Positions 42,686 to 51,746 of a stretch of DNA of 64,000 nucleotides are shown one piece after another. This DNA is from Candidatus Methanophagaceae archaeon. Its GTDB lineage: Archaea > Halobacteriota > Syntropharchaeia > Alkanophagales > Methanospirareceae. Position 1 is the stretch's first letter. Each line of letters begins with the position of its first letter. A program made the translations under genes and the position numbers. The notes beneath the pieces are model-generated. The model searched no databases. It saw nothing but the letters and a program-made list of their open reading frames with translations, and was not told where the DNA came from. The stretch covers positions 1 through 64,000 of the forward strand of contig PQXC01000009.1 of the NCBI GenBank assembly GCA_003194435.1, read 5' to 3'.

Positions 42686-45124
42686 TTACTTCCTTCTCCT
42701 CAGTACGAGGTATGCAATTGCGAGCAAGCCTGCAATGGTGAATACCGAAGCACCGAAACCAGGTGTTGGCTTTGGTGTGGGCGTAGGTGTTGCTGGTGCT
42801 GGTGTAGGTGTAGCCGGTGCTGGTGTAGGCGTTTCTGGTGCTGCAGTTGGCGCTGGTGTAGGTGTTACTCCAGTTGGTAGCGGTGTGGGCGCAGGTGTTG
42901 CACCTGTTGCTAATATCTCCACTGTTACTGTATCTGTATTGCCATCGCCATCATCTGCTTCAAGCGTATATGTTCCTGGCACAGCATCCGTAGTGTCAAT
43001 CGTAGCTTCGAACACTCCTTCTTCTGGTGTAGGCCATTCTACTTCCGCTATTCCTACAGGTAAGTCCATAGGTCCAGCGAAAGTGGAAATCGTTATTAGC
43101 GTATCAGGTTCGCGGTTCGTTGTTCCACTTACGTTCAATGGTTCGCCAATTGTCACTGCTTCTACCGGATTAAACTGAACATATGCAGACTCTACTTTAA
43201 AGGACAAAGGTATGAGCAGATCGTCACTTCCCGCCCTGTCAATAGTACGGTCCTGGATTATTGATAATATCTGTGCTTGATCTTTACCTCTAAGGTCGCC
43301 AAACATTTCGGCTTCGATTTCTCCTGCTCCAACACTTTCCCCCGAAGTTTTTCTTAAATCGCCGTACTCACCATCACGTCCGGGCGAAAGAACCAGTGCT
43401 AACCACATACCGGTATCCAGACCCTCAGTCATTGTTATATCCTCGTCGAATTCATCGTTTTTGTCCACTGACGATGCTATTATCTTAAGTCCGTTTTCTA
43501 TACTTGGTTCAGCCGCACCTCTAGCATATCCTTTGGGTCCTATAAGGATTATATCCACATTGTCCACACCGGTTGCTGTACCCTCTATCGTATAGTCGTC
43601 ACCTTCAGCAATTACTTTCCTCGGCTGTGTCGCATTGAGTGCACCACTGACTAACCTTATACTCGTCTTACCGTCTTCATCTTTACCCTCATAGGTCTTT
43701 ACTTTATCCCAGTTATCCTTCGTCACAAATGGTGGATCAATGAAAACATCAATTGTGTATGAGCCTGTGGTCAACCCTTCTGTCTTCCATTTCACCTCGA
43801 ATTCGTTGTTCTCGTCTACTGCCTTCTTAAATACTATATTCGCATCTTCTATAACTATGTAAACTTTATCACCTGCGCTTATAGCTCCTTTTATCTCTAC
43901 TTCTTCGCCGATCACCGCAGTTGATGGTATATCAAAAGTTACCTTTGCCTCTGTTACTTCTACGTCTATATCATCATCGTCCTTACTATCCACTATCTCA
44001 CCGTCTTTTACAAAATCTATTTCTTCGGTAAGTTCCTTGTCTTTCGTCCTAGGCGTATCATACACATGTATTGTATATGTCCTCTCATCTGCATGTTCTG
44101 TACTGATCTTGACGTCCGCGATACCATCACTACCTGTCTTTATCCATGCTGCCAGATTCGGGGCGTCTTTTGAAATCACTTCCTCTCCTGACAGTTTCTT
44201 AACATCGCCCGCCATTTTTATCTCCGGCGGTTCGTCTGGATCCACGCCCGTAACTGTCAGGTAATACCAGGTTGTTGGGTTACCACTGACCTTTAGAACG
44301 ATGTCCTCACCTTTACCCACTTCTTCTTCCACTGCCTCTATCGAAAGTTCCTCACTGCGTATCCTGAATTCATACTCCGGTGACGAGACATCCAGCAGAT
44401 TACAACTTTCTTTATCTGTCTTTATTATAACCCTGTACTCGCCGGTGTCCATGTCCTCTAAGTCTATTGCATCAGAATATGGTGGAGCTTCGGTAGTCCA
44501 GTTAGGAGTCAAGTCAGTAACAAAGAATGTTGTGGAAATTGCAGGAATATCGCTGAGACTTACACCGTCTATGGATAGAACTTCTGTATCGTCCGGGTCA
44601 TAAACTTTGATATCAACTTTCGCGTCTGGAATCTTCTCCCCGCCAAAGTTCGGCTCTATTTTGAATACTATCTCGGAGCTGACTGGAACACTTTTTCCCA
44701 CCACCGAATCCTGCTTTTTATTATTTAATATTACATCACCCGTTATCTCTGGTTCGGCAATGTATATGAATTTACCATCATATTTGGCACCGCCACCAAC
44801 GCACTTATATTTACCTTCTGTAACTGACGGAACAGTCCATCCTTTAGGATTTACTGTTATTGGAGACACACCTTCGGTAGCTGTATCTGGGACACCTTCA
44901 AGCTTGAGGTCAATAAGGGCATCATTTGCATCACCATACACGCCGTTATTATTTGTATCGAACGTCAGATTCTGTTCACCAATGTATACAGTATCATTGG
45001 CTTTTATCTCGTTAGCTGCTTGTCTTCCCACCGCCACAGGGATTATTGCTGCAAATACTAACGTCAGTGTAATCGCCACTATTGCAAGCCCTGTTATCGC
45101 TTTTACTCTATTCTTAGTATCCAT
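42686..45124 (-). CDS. S-layer-type surface protein with PGF-CTERM signal
   Basis: An 812-aa exported protein. The signal peptide spans residues 8-33, followed by NDTVYIGEQNLTFDTNNNGVYGDANDA, similar to the opening domain of methanogen surface proteins (DUF3821-like). Several beta-rich Ig-like modules with DxNxE repeats follow (KNDEFDED; ENNEFEVKW). Residues about 735-785 are a Pro/Thr linker (TPAPATPTP repeats), then PGFGASVFTIAGLLAIAYLVLRRRK, a canonical PGF-CTERM signal cut by archaeosortase A and lipid-anchored. AGGAGGTGAG before the ATG and TATA-like elements predict strong expression. Very acidic, as usual for S-layers. Confidence 0.9.
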   Translation of the reverse strand: MDTKNRVKAITGLAIVAITLTLVFAAIIPVAVGRQAANEIKANDTVYIGEQNLTFDTNNNGVYGDANDALIDLKLEGVPDTATEGVSPITVNPKGWTVPSVTEGKYKCVGGGAKYDGKFIYIAEPEITGDVILNNKKQDSVVGKSVPVSSEIVFKIEPNFGGEKIPDAKVDIKVYDPDDTEVLSIDGVSLSDIPAISTTFFVTDLTPNWTTEAPPYSDAIDLEDMDTGEYRVIIKTDKESCNLLDVSSPEYEFRIRSEELSIEAVEEEVGKGEDIVLKVSGNPTTWYYLTVTGVDPDEPPEIKMAGDVKKLSGEEVISKDAPNLAAWIKTGSDGIADVKISTEHADERTYTIHVYDTPRTKDKELTEEIDFVKDGEIVDSKDDDDIDVEVTEAKVTFDIPSTAVIGEEVEIKGAISAGDKVYIVIEDANIVFKKAVDENNEFEVKWKTEGLTTGSYTIDVFIDPPFVTKDNWDKVKTYEGKDEDGKTSIRLVSGALNATQPRKVIAEGDDYTIEGTATGVDNVDIILIGPKGYARGAAEPSIENGLKIIASSVDKNDEFDEDITMTEGLDTGMWLALVLSPGRDGEYGDLRKTSGESVGAGEIEAEMFGDLRGKDQAQILSIIQDRTIDRAGSDDLLIPLSFKVESAYVQFNPVEAVTIGEPLNVSGTTNREPDTLITISTFAGPMDLPVGIAEVEWPTPEEGVFEATIDTTDAVPGTYTLEADDGDGNTDTVTVEILATGATPAPTPLPTGVTPTPAPTAAPETPTPAPATPTPAPATPTPTPKPTPGFGASVFTIAGLLAIAYLVLRRRK

Positions 45125-45541
45125 TTTTGCGTTCTCACCTCCTAAGTTTTTTTATCGAAAAGGGGATATATAAAACTTTGGGTAAACACTCCGCACCCCG
45201 CTCCGCTGCTCTGACCTTCGCTTTACTTTACTCTTATCTCTTATCTTTTCTCGCTGCATTTCTCTTTTCCCCTTCTTCTTTTATTCTACTCCCCTCTTCT
45301 ATCCTATTCTTCACTTGGTATATATAACTTTATGTTTTTCGGTTTTTTTCTTTCTCTTCTGGTACGCATTTCTTTTAGCGCCCGCACCATAGCGCCCCCA
45401 TCTTCTGATATAGATGAGCGTTATTAGTATGACATGCTACATGATATATATTAGATATGGAATAGAACAAATGGGTATATAAAACTTTCGATAAAACAAA
45501 CGCGGGGCTTCTAAAAACTACTATGGATAATATATCCATAT
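45125..45541 (-). promoter_or_regulatory. S-layer gene upstream region with strong Shine-Dalgarno and three TATA-like repeats
   Basis: On the minus strand AGGAGGTGAGAAC (45143-45131) precedes ATG 45124. AAAGTTTTATATA occurs at about 45178-45166, a variant AAAGTTATATATA at 45330-45318, and AAAGTTTTATATA again at 45487-45474. The nearest is correctly placed for a start site about 20 bases before the ATG. The other two could be extra promoters giving long leaders. The remainder is C/T-rich with no gene. The adenylate kinase gene begins at 45542 on the plus strand. Confidence 0.55.
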
Positions 45542-46150
45542 ATGCCTGTAAGTCTCATCGCCATCACCGGTACGCCGGGAACAGGCAAGACTTCGGTATG
45601 CCGCGCACTTGAGCCTATAAGCGAATATAACATCATCAATTTGGATGCGGTCATCAAGAGCAAAGGGTTCTACACCGGTATAGACGATGATAGGGGATGC
45701 CTTATAGCCGACCTCACCAGATTAAGGGATTACATAAAGAGTGAGGTAGAGAATAGCGAGAAGCAGGTGGTGATTGAAAGTCATCTTGCGCATCTACTTC
45801 AACCTGATGTAGCCATCGTGCTCCGTACCAATCCTGCGGTACTCGCCTCGCGATTGATGCAAAAAGGCTTCACGATGCGGAAGATAGAGGAGAATGTGGA
45901 AGCGGAGATGCTGGATGTTATTCTTATAGAAGCAGTGGATTTATGCAAGGTTGTATACGAAGTGGACACCACTACCAGTGCTATATCGGAGACCGCATCC
46001 ACAATACGCGAGATTATAGATGCAGAGAGAGGCATAGACGCGAGTCGAAAGAAATCACTACGCCTCAAATTCCGCCCGGGCTCTATAAGCAGGAACTGGC
46101 TAACATTAACGTACCCGGAGCCTGTCCGCAATCGCTCTTATATCATTTGA
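45542..46150 (+). CDS. AK6/Fap7-type adenylate kinase
   Basis: A 202-aa P-loop kinase. ITGTPGTGKTSVCRAL is the Walker A, VVIESHLAHLL the acceptor region, and RTNPAVLASRLMQKGFTMRKIEENVEAE the lid typical of AK6/Fap7, an adenylate kinase/ATPase that assists maturation of the small ribosomal subunit (with uS11) in archaea and eukaryotes. The C-terminal extension (from residue 165) is not conserved. It overlaps the convergent 46106 gene by 45 bases. Confidence 0.92.
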   Translation: MPVSLIAITGTPGTGKTSVCRALEPISEYNIINLDAVIKSKGFYTGIDDDRGCLIADLTRLRDYIKSEVENSEKQVVIESHLAHLLQPDVAIVLRTNPAVLASRLMQKGFTMRKIEENVEAEMLDVILIEAVDLCKVVYEVDTTTSAISETASTIREIIDAERGIDASRKKSLRLKFRPGSISRNWLTLTYPEPVRNRSYII

Positions 46151-47200
46151 TATCTCTGTCAGTGCTGCTCTTATCTTCAATAACTCACGCGCCGCTCCTC
46201 GCTTATCTTCATCTTCACTGCGCGCAAATCGCCCTGCAATTCTACTTATCGAGCTCGAATTTGCGTCTATCTGCCCTGAAACATCTTCCAGATCCGATGT
46301 CGCCGCTTCTATATCCACCCCCCTGCCGCCACCGCGCGTGGCATATACATACACAGATGCAGCACCGAGTATCAATCCCAGTACCACTGCCAGAATGAGA
46401 TAGAGAGCTAATGGTGGCGGCGCCATCTCGGCTGACAACTCCCTGTAATGCCGCGACAGTAGCATTGCCCAGCCCGGGTGCCCCTCTTCGTATAACCGCC
46501 TTATATCCTCTTCCAGACCTGTTTTTCCTATATCAGACTCTGCAATTGTCAAATTAGCCTCTATTGAGCGATTCGCAGCCAGTATCTTCTTATTCGTTGC
46601 ATAGAACCGCATCACAGGCGACAATTTCTGGATATATGTTATGTTACCACCCTCCATCCTTCCTACGCTTAATCGGACTTCTACCTCCTTCTTACTTAGC
46701 CCATCGAGGTCATAAGCTTCGAATCCGGGCTCTTTTACCTTCTTCAATGGCTTGGGAACTTCTGCTGAGAGGATAATCGGTGACGGAAATATCCCTTCAT
46801 GCGCCTCCTTGCCTTCCCATACAATCCAGTTCCCGGAATGTGATATGTTATCACCGAACTTCCATTCGGGGTCAGACATATCTGTGTAGAGTTCCAATAC
46901 GTAATTCTCAAGAATCGGACTCCCGGTCTTACTCACATATATATGGAATTCAAGCCTCTCACCTTCCAGCTGGTTGCTACCTATCACCTCTGTATAATTA
47001 TGCTCTACGCCCGTGTCCAGATTGCGTACGTATGAACGGTCCACATTCAACTTCAGGACCTCCAGAGCCGCAGCACCCGGTACTAAATATAGAACTAAAA
47101 GTGTCAACAGTATCAGGAATGCACCAGCGGAGATACAGATACGGGGTTTGAGTTTATGTCTTCTCTCCATCTTCTGCTTCATCCTTATCTCCTTCATCAT
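46106..47200 (-). CDS. Exported membrane protein of the tubulin-like cluster, C-terminal coiled coil
   Basis: A 364-aa protein, family not recognised. A basic N-terminus and signal/anchor (about residues 22-45) lead into an extracellular beta-rich domain (50-260) with KLNVDRSYVRN, GNWIVWEGKEAHEG and PSPIILSAEVPKPLKK. A transmembrane segment (265-290, LALYLILAVVLGLILGAASVYVYA) follows, then a cytoplasmic helix-rich tail (DLEDVSGQIDANSSSISRIAGR). The tail could contact the tubulin-like protein, whose stop lies 5 bases upstream. Last gene of the leftward unit 52635-46106. Confidence 0.75.
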   Translation of the reverse strand: MMKEIRMKQKMERRHKLKPRICISAGAFLILLTLLVLYLVPGAAALEVLKLNVDRSYVRNLDTGVEHNYTEVIGSNQLEGERLEFHIYVSKTGSPILENYVLELYTDMSDPEWKFGDNISHSGNWIVWEGKEAHEGIFPSPIILSAEVPKPLKKVKEPGFEAYDLDGLSKKEVEVRLSVGRMEGGNITYIQKLSPVMRFYATNKKILAANRSIEANLTIAESDIGKTGLEEDIRRLYEEGHPGWAMLLSRHYRELSAEMAPPPLALYLILAVVLGLILGAASVYVYATRGGGRGVDIEAATSDLEDVSGQIDANSSSISRIAGRFARSEDEDKRGAARELLKIRAALTEISNDIRAIADRLRVR

Positions 47201-47205
47201 CTATT

Positions 47206-49932
47206 TTATCCCCCCTCTCCCTTTCCCTCTTCCTTTATATCAAGCGACAATTCTGGTAGTTCCATCTGTTCCTGCTCTTGCTCCTGCTCCTTACCTTCGC
47301 CTTGACCCTGACCCTGTTCTAATTCTAACTCAGATTCGCCAGCTTCTATCATGCTCTTCAACTCACGCAATGAGGATGACATCTCCGCCAGCGGTTCCCC
47401 GATAGCTCTTATCCCTCTCGCTGCTTTCATACTATCCTCCCTTATTCTTGAGAGCTCACTTTCCGCCTTTGTTATATGCCTTATCACCGCGGAGGTAGTC
47501 TCCTTAGAGGGTATCGCGCCGAGGAATTCCGTCGCCTTCTCCACCACTACCTTTATATCGCTACTGAAACTGTTTGATATCTCCTCTATCCTGTCAAGCA
47601 ATATCTCAATATCCCGTATCGCATCATCTACCATTCGCAGCATCTTCACTGCCTTGTCGCCTGCAGGCGGTTTGATACCTTTCAATCGCGCAGTAAGGTC
47701 ATCAACCTGGCTCTTTAACTGCCCGAATCCCCTGCTCGCTTCTCTTGTCCACCGTTTCAGCTTCTCCATGCTCTTGCCCGCTTTCTCCAGTCCATGCACC
47801 AGCATCGTCAGGCTCGCTATTGAGTAGTTGTCCGGGATTCCCAGATTCTTTATCCCCTCTGCAACGTCCAGCCCGGTAAGTAAATCATCAAACATCTTCA
47901 AACACTGTGCAAGCACCACAGGCGTATTATTCCAGATCGCTTCCGGCTCGATTAGCTCATAATTCCTCCAGAAATTCGTCACTGCATCCCTGTTCTTCTC
48001 TTCCGCGCCCGGAGTATATCCTATATTGGTAATAATGGCGAACGGCTTGCTTGTGCCATAGAATAAAGAGTGATGCCTCTGTAATCTCGCGAAGTCACTC
48101 TCCTTATACGCCTGCTCCAGCCATTCCAGCTCTCGCATCCGCGGTGGCAAACCCGGTCCCGGCGCCCATGGCTGTAACCCAATCATCAGAGTGTATATAG
48201 CGAAACTATGTGCTCGCGCGGGCGTATCCAGCTTCAGTACATCTGCATCCTTCGCAAATCGCTCGGTCACCATACTCTTGAATGCACCGCCTCCCAGCCG
48301 CGCATCATCAAAATTGTCCGCACGCGTACTCAGTACCGCGATGAAATGCCCGAGCTTCTCCTCCTCTTTCATTATGTTACCCTGTGCATCCACCTCCAGG
48401 AATCCATAATCATGCAGTAGCTCGATATACCGCGATGCCAGCGTGCTTTCAATCGAATGCCGGTAGTTCAACATCGGATTGAATATGATATCCCCCTCGT
48501 TTATCGGCGCATGAGTCCAGCGGAAATACTCGTCCTCACGACCCAGGAGTTCCATAATCTCCTTGAATGACATCTTCTTCATGTCTTCCCTGCGCTTCTT
48601 CAGGCTCTTCACCTCTTCCTCCGAGAGCTCTATCTGATGATAACTCCTTGTATTCTGCGGTGTCGTTATCTCCCGCAATAGCCTGTTCTTCAATGCATCC
48701 AGCCGTTCTAATCTCCGTTCCATCTGCCTCTTCTCCTCCTCCGCATCGCTCACCCGGACCTCGAGGTCAAAGACCGCTTCCTTCAACTCACTCAATTTCT
48801 TACGTGCTCGCTCCAGTTTCGTCTTACCTTCCTCCACCGCCGCGAGATTCACATGCGTGAACAGTCCTACCCCCTCCTTTGATTCGTACTCCTCAATTAC
48901 ACGCTGAGCTTCCCTTATACGTGCTTCATATCGCTCCAGTTCACCCCGCTGCGATTCTATCTTGCCCTGTATCTCCGAGATTCGCGCTTCTATCTCCACC
49001 AGCTTCTCTCTCACCACCGGTATCTCGTCCTCCACCTCATAATACAGGAACAGTTTCTCTGTTGGGAATACGCACTCGTAATAGCCCAGGGTATCAAATC
49101 GGTTCTCATAGCCCCTCGCTCTGTTCTGCAGGTCGTTGAGGTCCAGCCACTTCCCCCGCATCTCCACCTTGCCCCCTGGTAAGAACCCGAGATCGAGCAG
49201 GAACCTGGGTATCGCCCTCTCCAGTTCCTCATCCCTGTTCTGACCCTGAAGGTCTCTACCCAGGAGGAAGAAGAGTTTAAATGGATTTGAGTAATTCTTA
49301 TCCTCGATTATTATCTCCTCGCTGTGCGACATGAGGAAATGGAGCTCTTTCAGTGTTCCAAGCGCATTTGCAGTTGGTAACGCTGATTCCTTACTCGAGG
49401 GCAGTATCCCTATCCCGAAGATCACGGGCTCCGAGCCGAACTGCTTCGATATCCAATCCCGTACATCTATTGCAACATCCAGGACCATGCTCGAGCCAGT
49501 GCCACCTCCAAAAGCACAGACCATGATGATGAAGAAGTCCTTACCACCCGTCCTGTTCCTTAGTTCCGATGCTGCCGCACCTATCGCACTGAATATCCTC
49601 TCACGGTGCACATTATACATCGCCCTGCCATATATACGATGTTGCCCGCAGCCCGCACCGGCTGCCGATAGATACGGGTCTGGTAACCACTGGTTTACAT
49701 TCTTCATCAATATCGTGTCCGGTCTACTGAGAATTATCTTCCGCCGCTCCTCTATCTCAGTACATGCGTTCGCTGATGCCTGGTCGGTATCAATAATCAG
49801 AAACTCCTCGTTCTTCGGCACTTTACCCGTACTACGCTTCAGCATTCGCAATATGTTATTCACAATGAAACTCCCCTGCCCTCCTATCCCTATTACAATC
49901 CGGTTTACTGTATCCTCACGCAACTCCACCAT
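47206..49932 (-). CDS. Large tubulin/FtsZ-superfamily GTPase (Tubulin_2-like)
   Basis: A 908-aa protein. The N-terminal 250 residues carry the GTP-binding elements of the superfamily: T1 IVIGIGGQGSFIVNNIL (12-28), a FLIIDTD strand (44-50), T3-like SAAGAGCGQHRIYGRAMY (89-106), and the signature T4 loop FGGGTGSSMV (141-150). A long coiled coil (about 310-435) interrupts the fold, then a domain with FRWTHAPINEGDIIFNPMLNYR, further helices (690-860), and a Gln/Glu-rich tail (QGQGQGEGKEQEQEQEQ). It resembles the Tubulin_2 and FtsZ-like families known from scattered bacteria and archaea and predicted to remodel membranes. It is flanked by membrane and coiled-coil partners in one operon. Confidence 0.85.
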   Translation of the reverse strand: MVELREDTVNRIVIGIGGQGSFIVNNILRMLKRSTGKVPKNEEFLIIDTDQASANACTEIEERRKIILSRPDTILMKNVNQWLPDPYLSAAGAGCGQHRIYGRAMYNVHRERIFSAIGAAASELRNRTGGKDFFIIMVCAFGGGTGSSMVLDVAIDVRDWISKQFGSEPVIFGIGILPSSKESALPTANALGTLKELHFLMSHSEEIIIEDKNYSNPFKLFFLLGRDLQGQNRDEELERAIPRFLLDLGFLPGGKVEMRGKWLDLNDLQNRARGYENRFDTLGYYECVFPTEKLFLYYEVEDEIPVVREKLVEIEARISEIQGKIESQRGELERYEARIREAQRVIEEYESKEGVGLFTHVNLAAVEEGKTKLERARKKLSELKEAVFDLEVRVSDAEEEKRQMERRLERLDALKNRLLREITTPQNTRSYHQIELSEEEVKSLKKRREDMKKMSFKEIMELLGREDEYFRWTHAPINEGDIIFNPMLNYRHSIESTLASRYIELLHDYGFLEVDAQGNIMKEEEKLGHFIAVLSTRADNFDDARLGGGAFKSMVTERFAKDADVLKLDTPARAHSFAIYTLMIGLQPWAPGPGLPPRMRELEWLEQAYKESDFARLQRHHSLFYGTSKPFAIITNIGYTPGAEEKNRDAVTNFWRNYELIEPEAIWNNTPVVLAQCLKMFDDLLTGLDVAEGIKNLGIPDNYSIASLTMLVHGLEKAGKSMEKLKRWTREASRGFGQLKSQVDDLTARLKGIKPPAGDKAVKMLRMVDDAIRDIEILLDRIEEISNSFSSDIKVVVEKATEFLGAIPSKETTSAVIRHITKAESELSRIREDSMKAARGIRAIGEPLAEMSSSLRELKSMIEAGESELELEQGQGQGEGKEQEQEQEQMELPELSLDIKEEGKGEGG

Positions 49933-49940
49933 CCTATCCT

Positions 49941-50393
49941 CTATACCTCCTTCTCCCTCGCTTCATAATCTGATATCCTTCTCTTTATGTCGCTCATCTC
50001 CTCATCGAAGTGTTCTATCTCCACCCCACTGCCTCTTATCTCACTCTCCATCCTCGTAACTGCACTATCTATGCTCCTTGCGGTAGCTACCAGCTTCTTC
50101 GCTTCCTTCTCACCCCTTAACCATATCACAATGCCCATCAATCCCAATATAATGCCCATCGCCACTATCGCATATATAACAACAGAGCGGGCAGATTCTG
50201 ATAGAGAAGACAGAAGCTTCTCCCGGTATTCATTCAATGCGAAAGCTAAAGCGGCTAATATAACGCCCGTGATGGGCATGAGAAGCAGCATCTTGTCCAC
50301 TTTCATTCGCGTCAACATCAACACTACTTCCACAGCCAGCACAGACGCAACGACGAGAAAAGCTATGCTCTGGAGTTCCATTTCCATATACAT
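49941..50393 (-). CDS. Small membrane protein with coiled coil, tubulin-like cluster
   Basis: A 150-aa protein, family not recognised. Three hydrophobic segments (about residues 8-25, 33-53 and 72-92) and a cytoplasmic helical tail (LRGEKEAKKLVATARSIDSAVTRMESEIRG...) that should form a coiled coil. Several ATGs at the N-terminus leave the exact start open. It lies 8 bases upstream of the tubulin-like gene and could tether it to the membrane. Confidence 0.7.
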   Translation of the reverse strand: MYMEMELQSIAFLVVASVLAVEVVLMLTRMKVDKMLLLMPITGVILAALAFALNEYREKLLSSLSESARSVVIYAIVAMGIILGLMGIVIWLRGEKEAKKLVATARSIDSAVTRMESEIRGSGVEIEHFDEEMSDIKRRISDYEAREKEV

Positions 50394-50456
50394 TATTTAA
50401 TTTTTATCTCAATAAAAAATGTTTCCCTCTTTCTCTTTCTGTAACATAATCAATCT

Positions 50457-51746
50457 TCAATTTTGGCTTCGAGCTGAATCTGATCTTATATACTTTAGCC
50501 GTTCAGAATCATAGCTCAACCTCGAAAGAGCATCAGAAGCGAGAAGTCTGTATCTGCGTACGAAAACGTCAGTGCTCTCTTCTTTCGCTATCGCTCTCAA
50601 CTCCTCTATCTCGCTTAGCTTATCCCTCGACCAGTATTCCACAGGGTATGCATCTGTTCCCGGGTTCTCAGCCTGTATCTCTGTCTCCAGCTCGAATATC
50701 TGCTTATAAAGCTTCTCCAGCAACGCTACTGTTAGTTCCATCAGTGACTTACCATAGCCCAATAACTTTGGCATCTGTGACGGCAACATGCATCCCTCTA
50801 TCCTATCCTTCAGCTCCTTCACCTCAGCATCATCCGATATCTCTGCCGCTACTCCTGCCAGTACGAGTACGTCCGCTTTGTAACGTTCAAATTCATCACT
50901 CAACATCGCACTCAACTGTACAACCACATTCTTCAATAATTCCACCGTGTTATCGTAATTACCGTGCTCTATGCTATGCTCTGCGAGCTTTATATCTGTC
51001 CTGACCCTGGCAGTATCTGCATTCACTCGCTCACGCGCTATCGCTTCTAACTCCATCGCACTCTTCACGCATATCCACAGTGATTCTTCTATGAGGGAGA
51101 CCACTTCATTCATGAACATAGCGAGCTCAAGCAGTTCCATCTCTATATCCATACCCATATCCTCCAGTTTCTTCTCCATCTGCTCTATTTGTGGACTTAT
51201 ATCCAGACCCACTTTCCTGAGCTCTCTCAGTGCTATTAAATACTCACTGCATCTATCCTTCAATCGCGAGCAGAGCACCATTTCGTGCCGCTCGGTTATC
51301 TCATGGAGCATCTTATCCACCCACTCAACATCAGCAAAGACCACTCTTCTCAGTTGCGCACTGTTCATCCTCAACTGCCCGGTTATCTTACATCCGAGTT
51401 CTGATAAGCCGTCTTTCACCTTCTCCAGATCTGTTCTGAACTCCTTTGTACTTATCCGATACTTCTCTTCGAAATCACGCAATATTCGCATCTCCTCCAT
51501 ATATCGGTTTGCAATTGCCCGGATGTCCCGCTCCATTACCTGTTCCCTCACACTCCTCTTCCTTACTGCGACAAGGTATCGCACAAGGAACGAGACACCG
51601 ATCATAGCAGGGATGAATATCAGGATGATGGTGATTGCGAGATCAGAGCCGGTATTGAATAATATGAAGATAGCAATAGCAATCAAAGCTAAGAATGCCA
51701 GTGGTACCAGTATACTTACAGTTATACTATATCGCTTCATGTGCAA
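50457..51746 (-). CDS. Membrane-anchored coiled-coil protein, tubulin-like cluster
   Basis: A 429-aa protein, family not recognised. Two transmembrane segments (residues 9-28 and 33-55) form an N-terminal hairpin; the rest is almost all helix with predicted coiled coils (RAIANRYMEEMRILRDFEEKYR; LELAMFMNEVVSLIEES; ELETEIQAENPG). The architecture resembles membrane-bound spectrin-like or EzrA-like regulators of FtsZ in outline only. The start overlaps the end of the pseudo-tubulin gene by 20 bases, indicating coupled expression. Confidence 0.72.
   Translation of the reverse strand: MHMKRYSITVSILVPLAFLALIAIAIFILFNTGSDLAITIILIFIPAMIGVSFLVRYLVAVRKRSVREQVMERDIRAIANRYMEEMRILRDFEEKYRISTKEFRTDLEKVKDGLSELGCKITGQLRMNSAQLRRVVFADVEWVDKMLHEITERHEMVLCSRLKDRCSEYLIALRELRKVGLDISPQIEQMEKKLEDMGMDIEMELLELAMFMNEVVSLIEESLWICVKSAMELEAIARERVNADTARVRTDIKLAEHSIEHGNYDNTVELLKNVVVQLSAMLSDEFERYKADVLVLAGVAAEISDDAEVKELKDRIEGCMLPSQMPKLLGYGKSLMELTVALLEKLYKQIFELETEIQAENPGTDAYPVEYWSRDKLSEIEELRAIAKEESTDVFVRRYRLLASDALSRLSYDSERLKYIRSDSARSQN

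Noticed and set aside
42735-43178. 147-aa plus-strand Gly/Val-rich ORF
   Set aside because: Antisense of the TPAPATPTP linker and nearby modules of the S-layer gene; composition is a by-product of that repeat.
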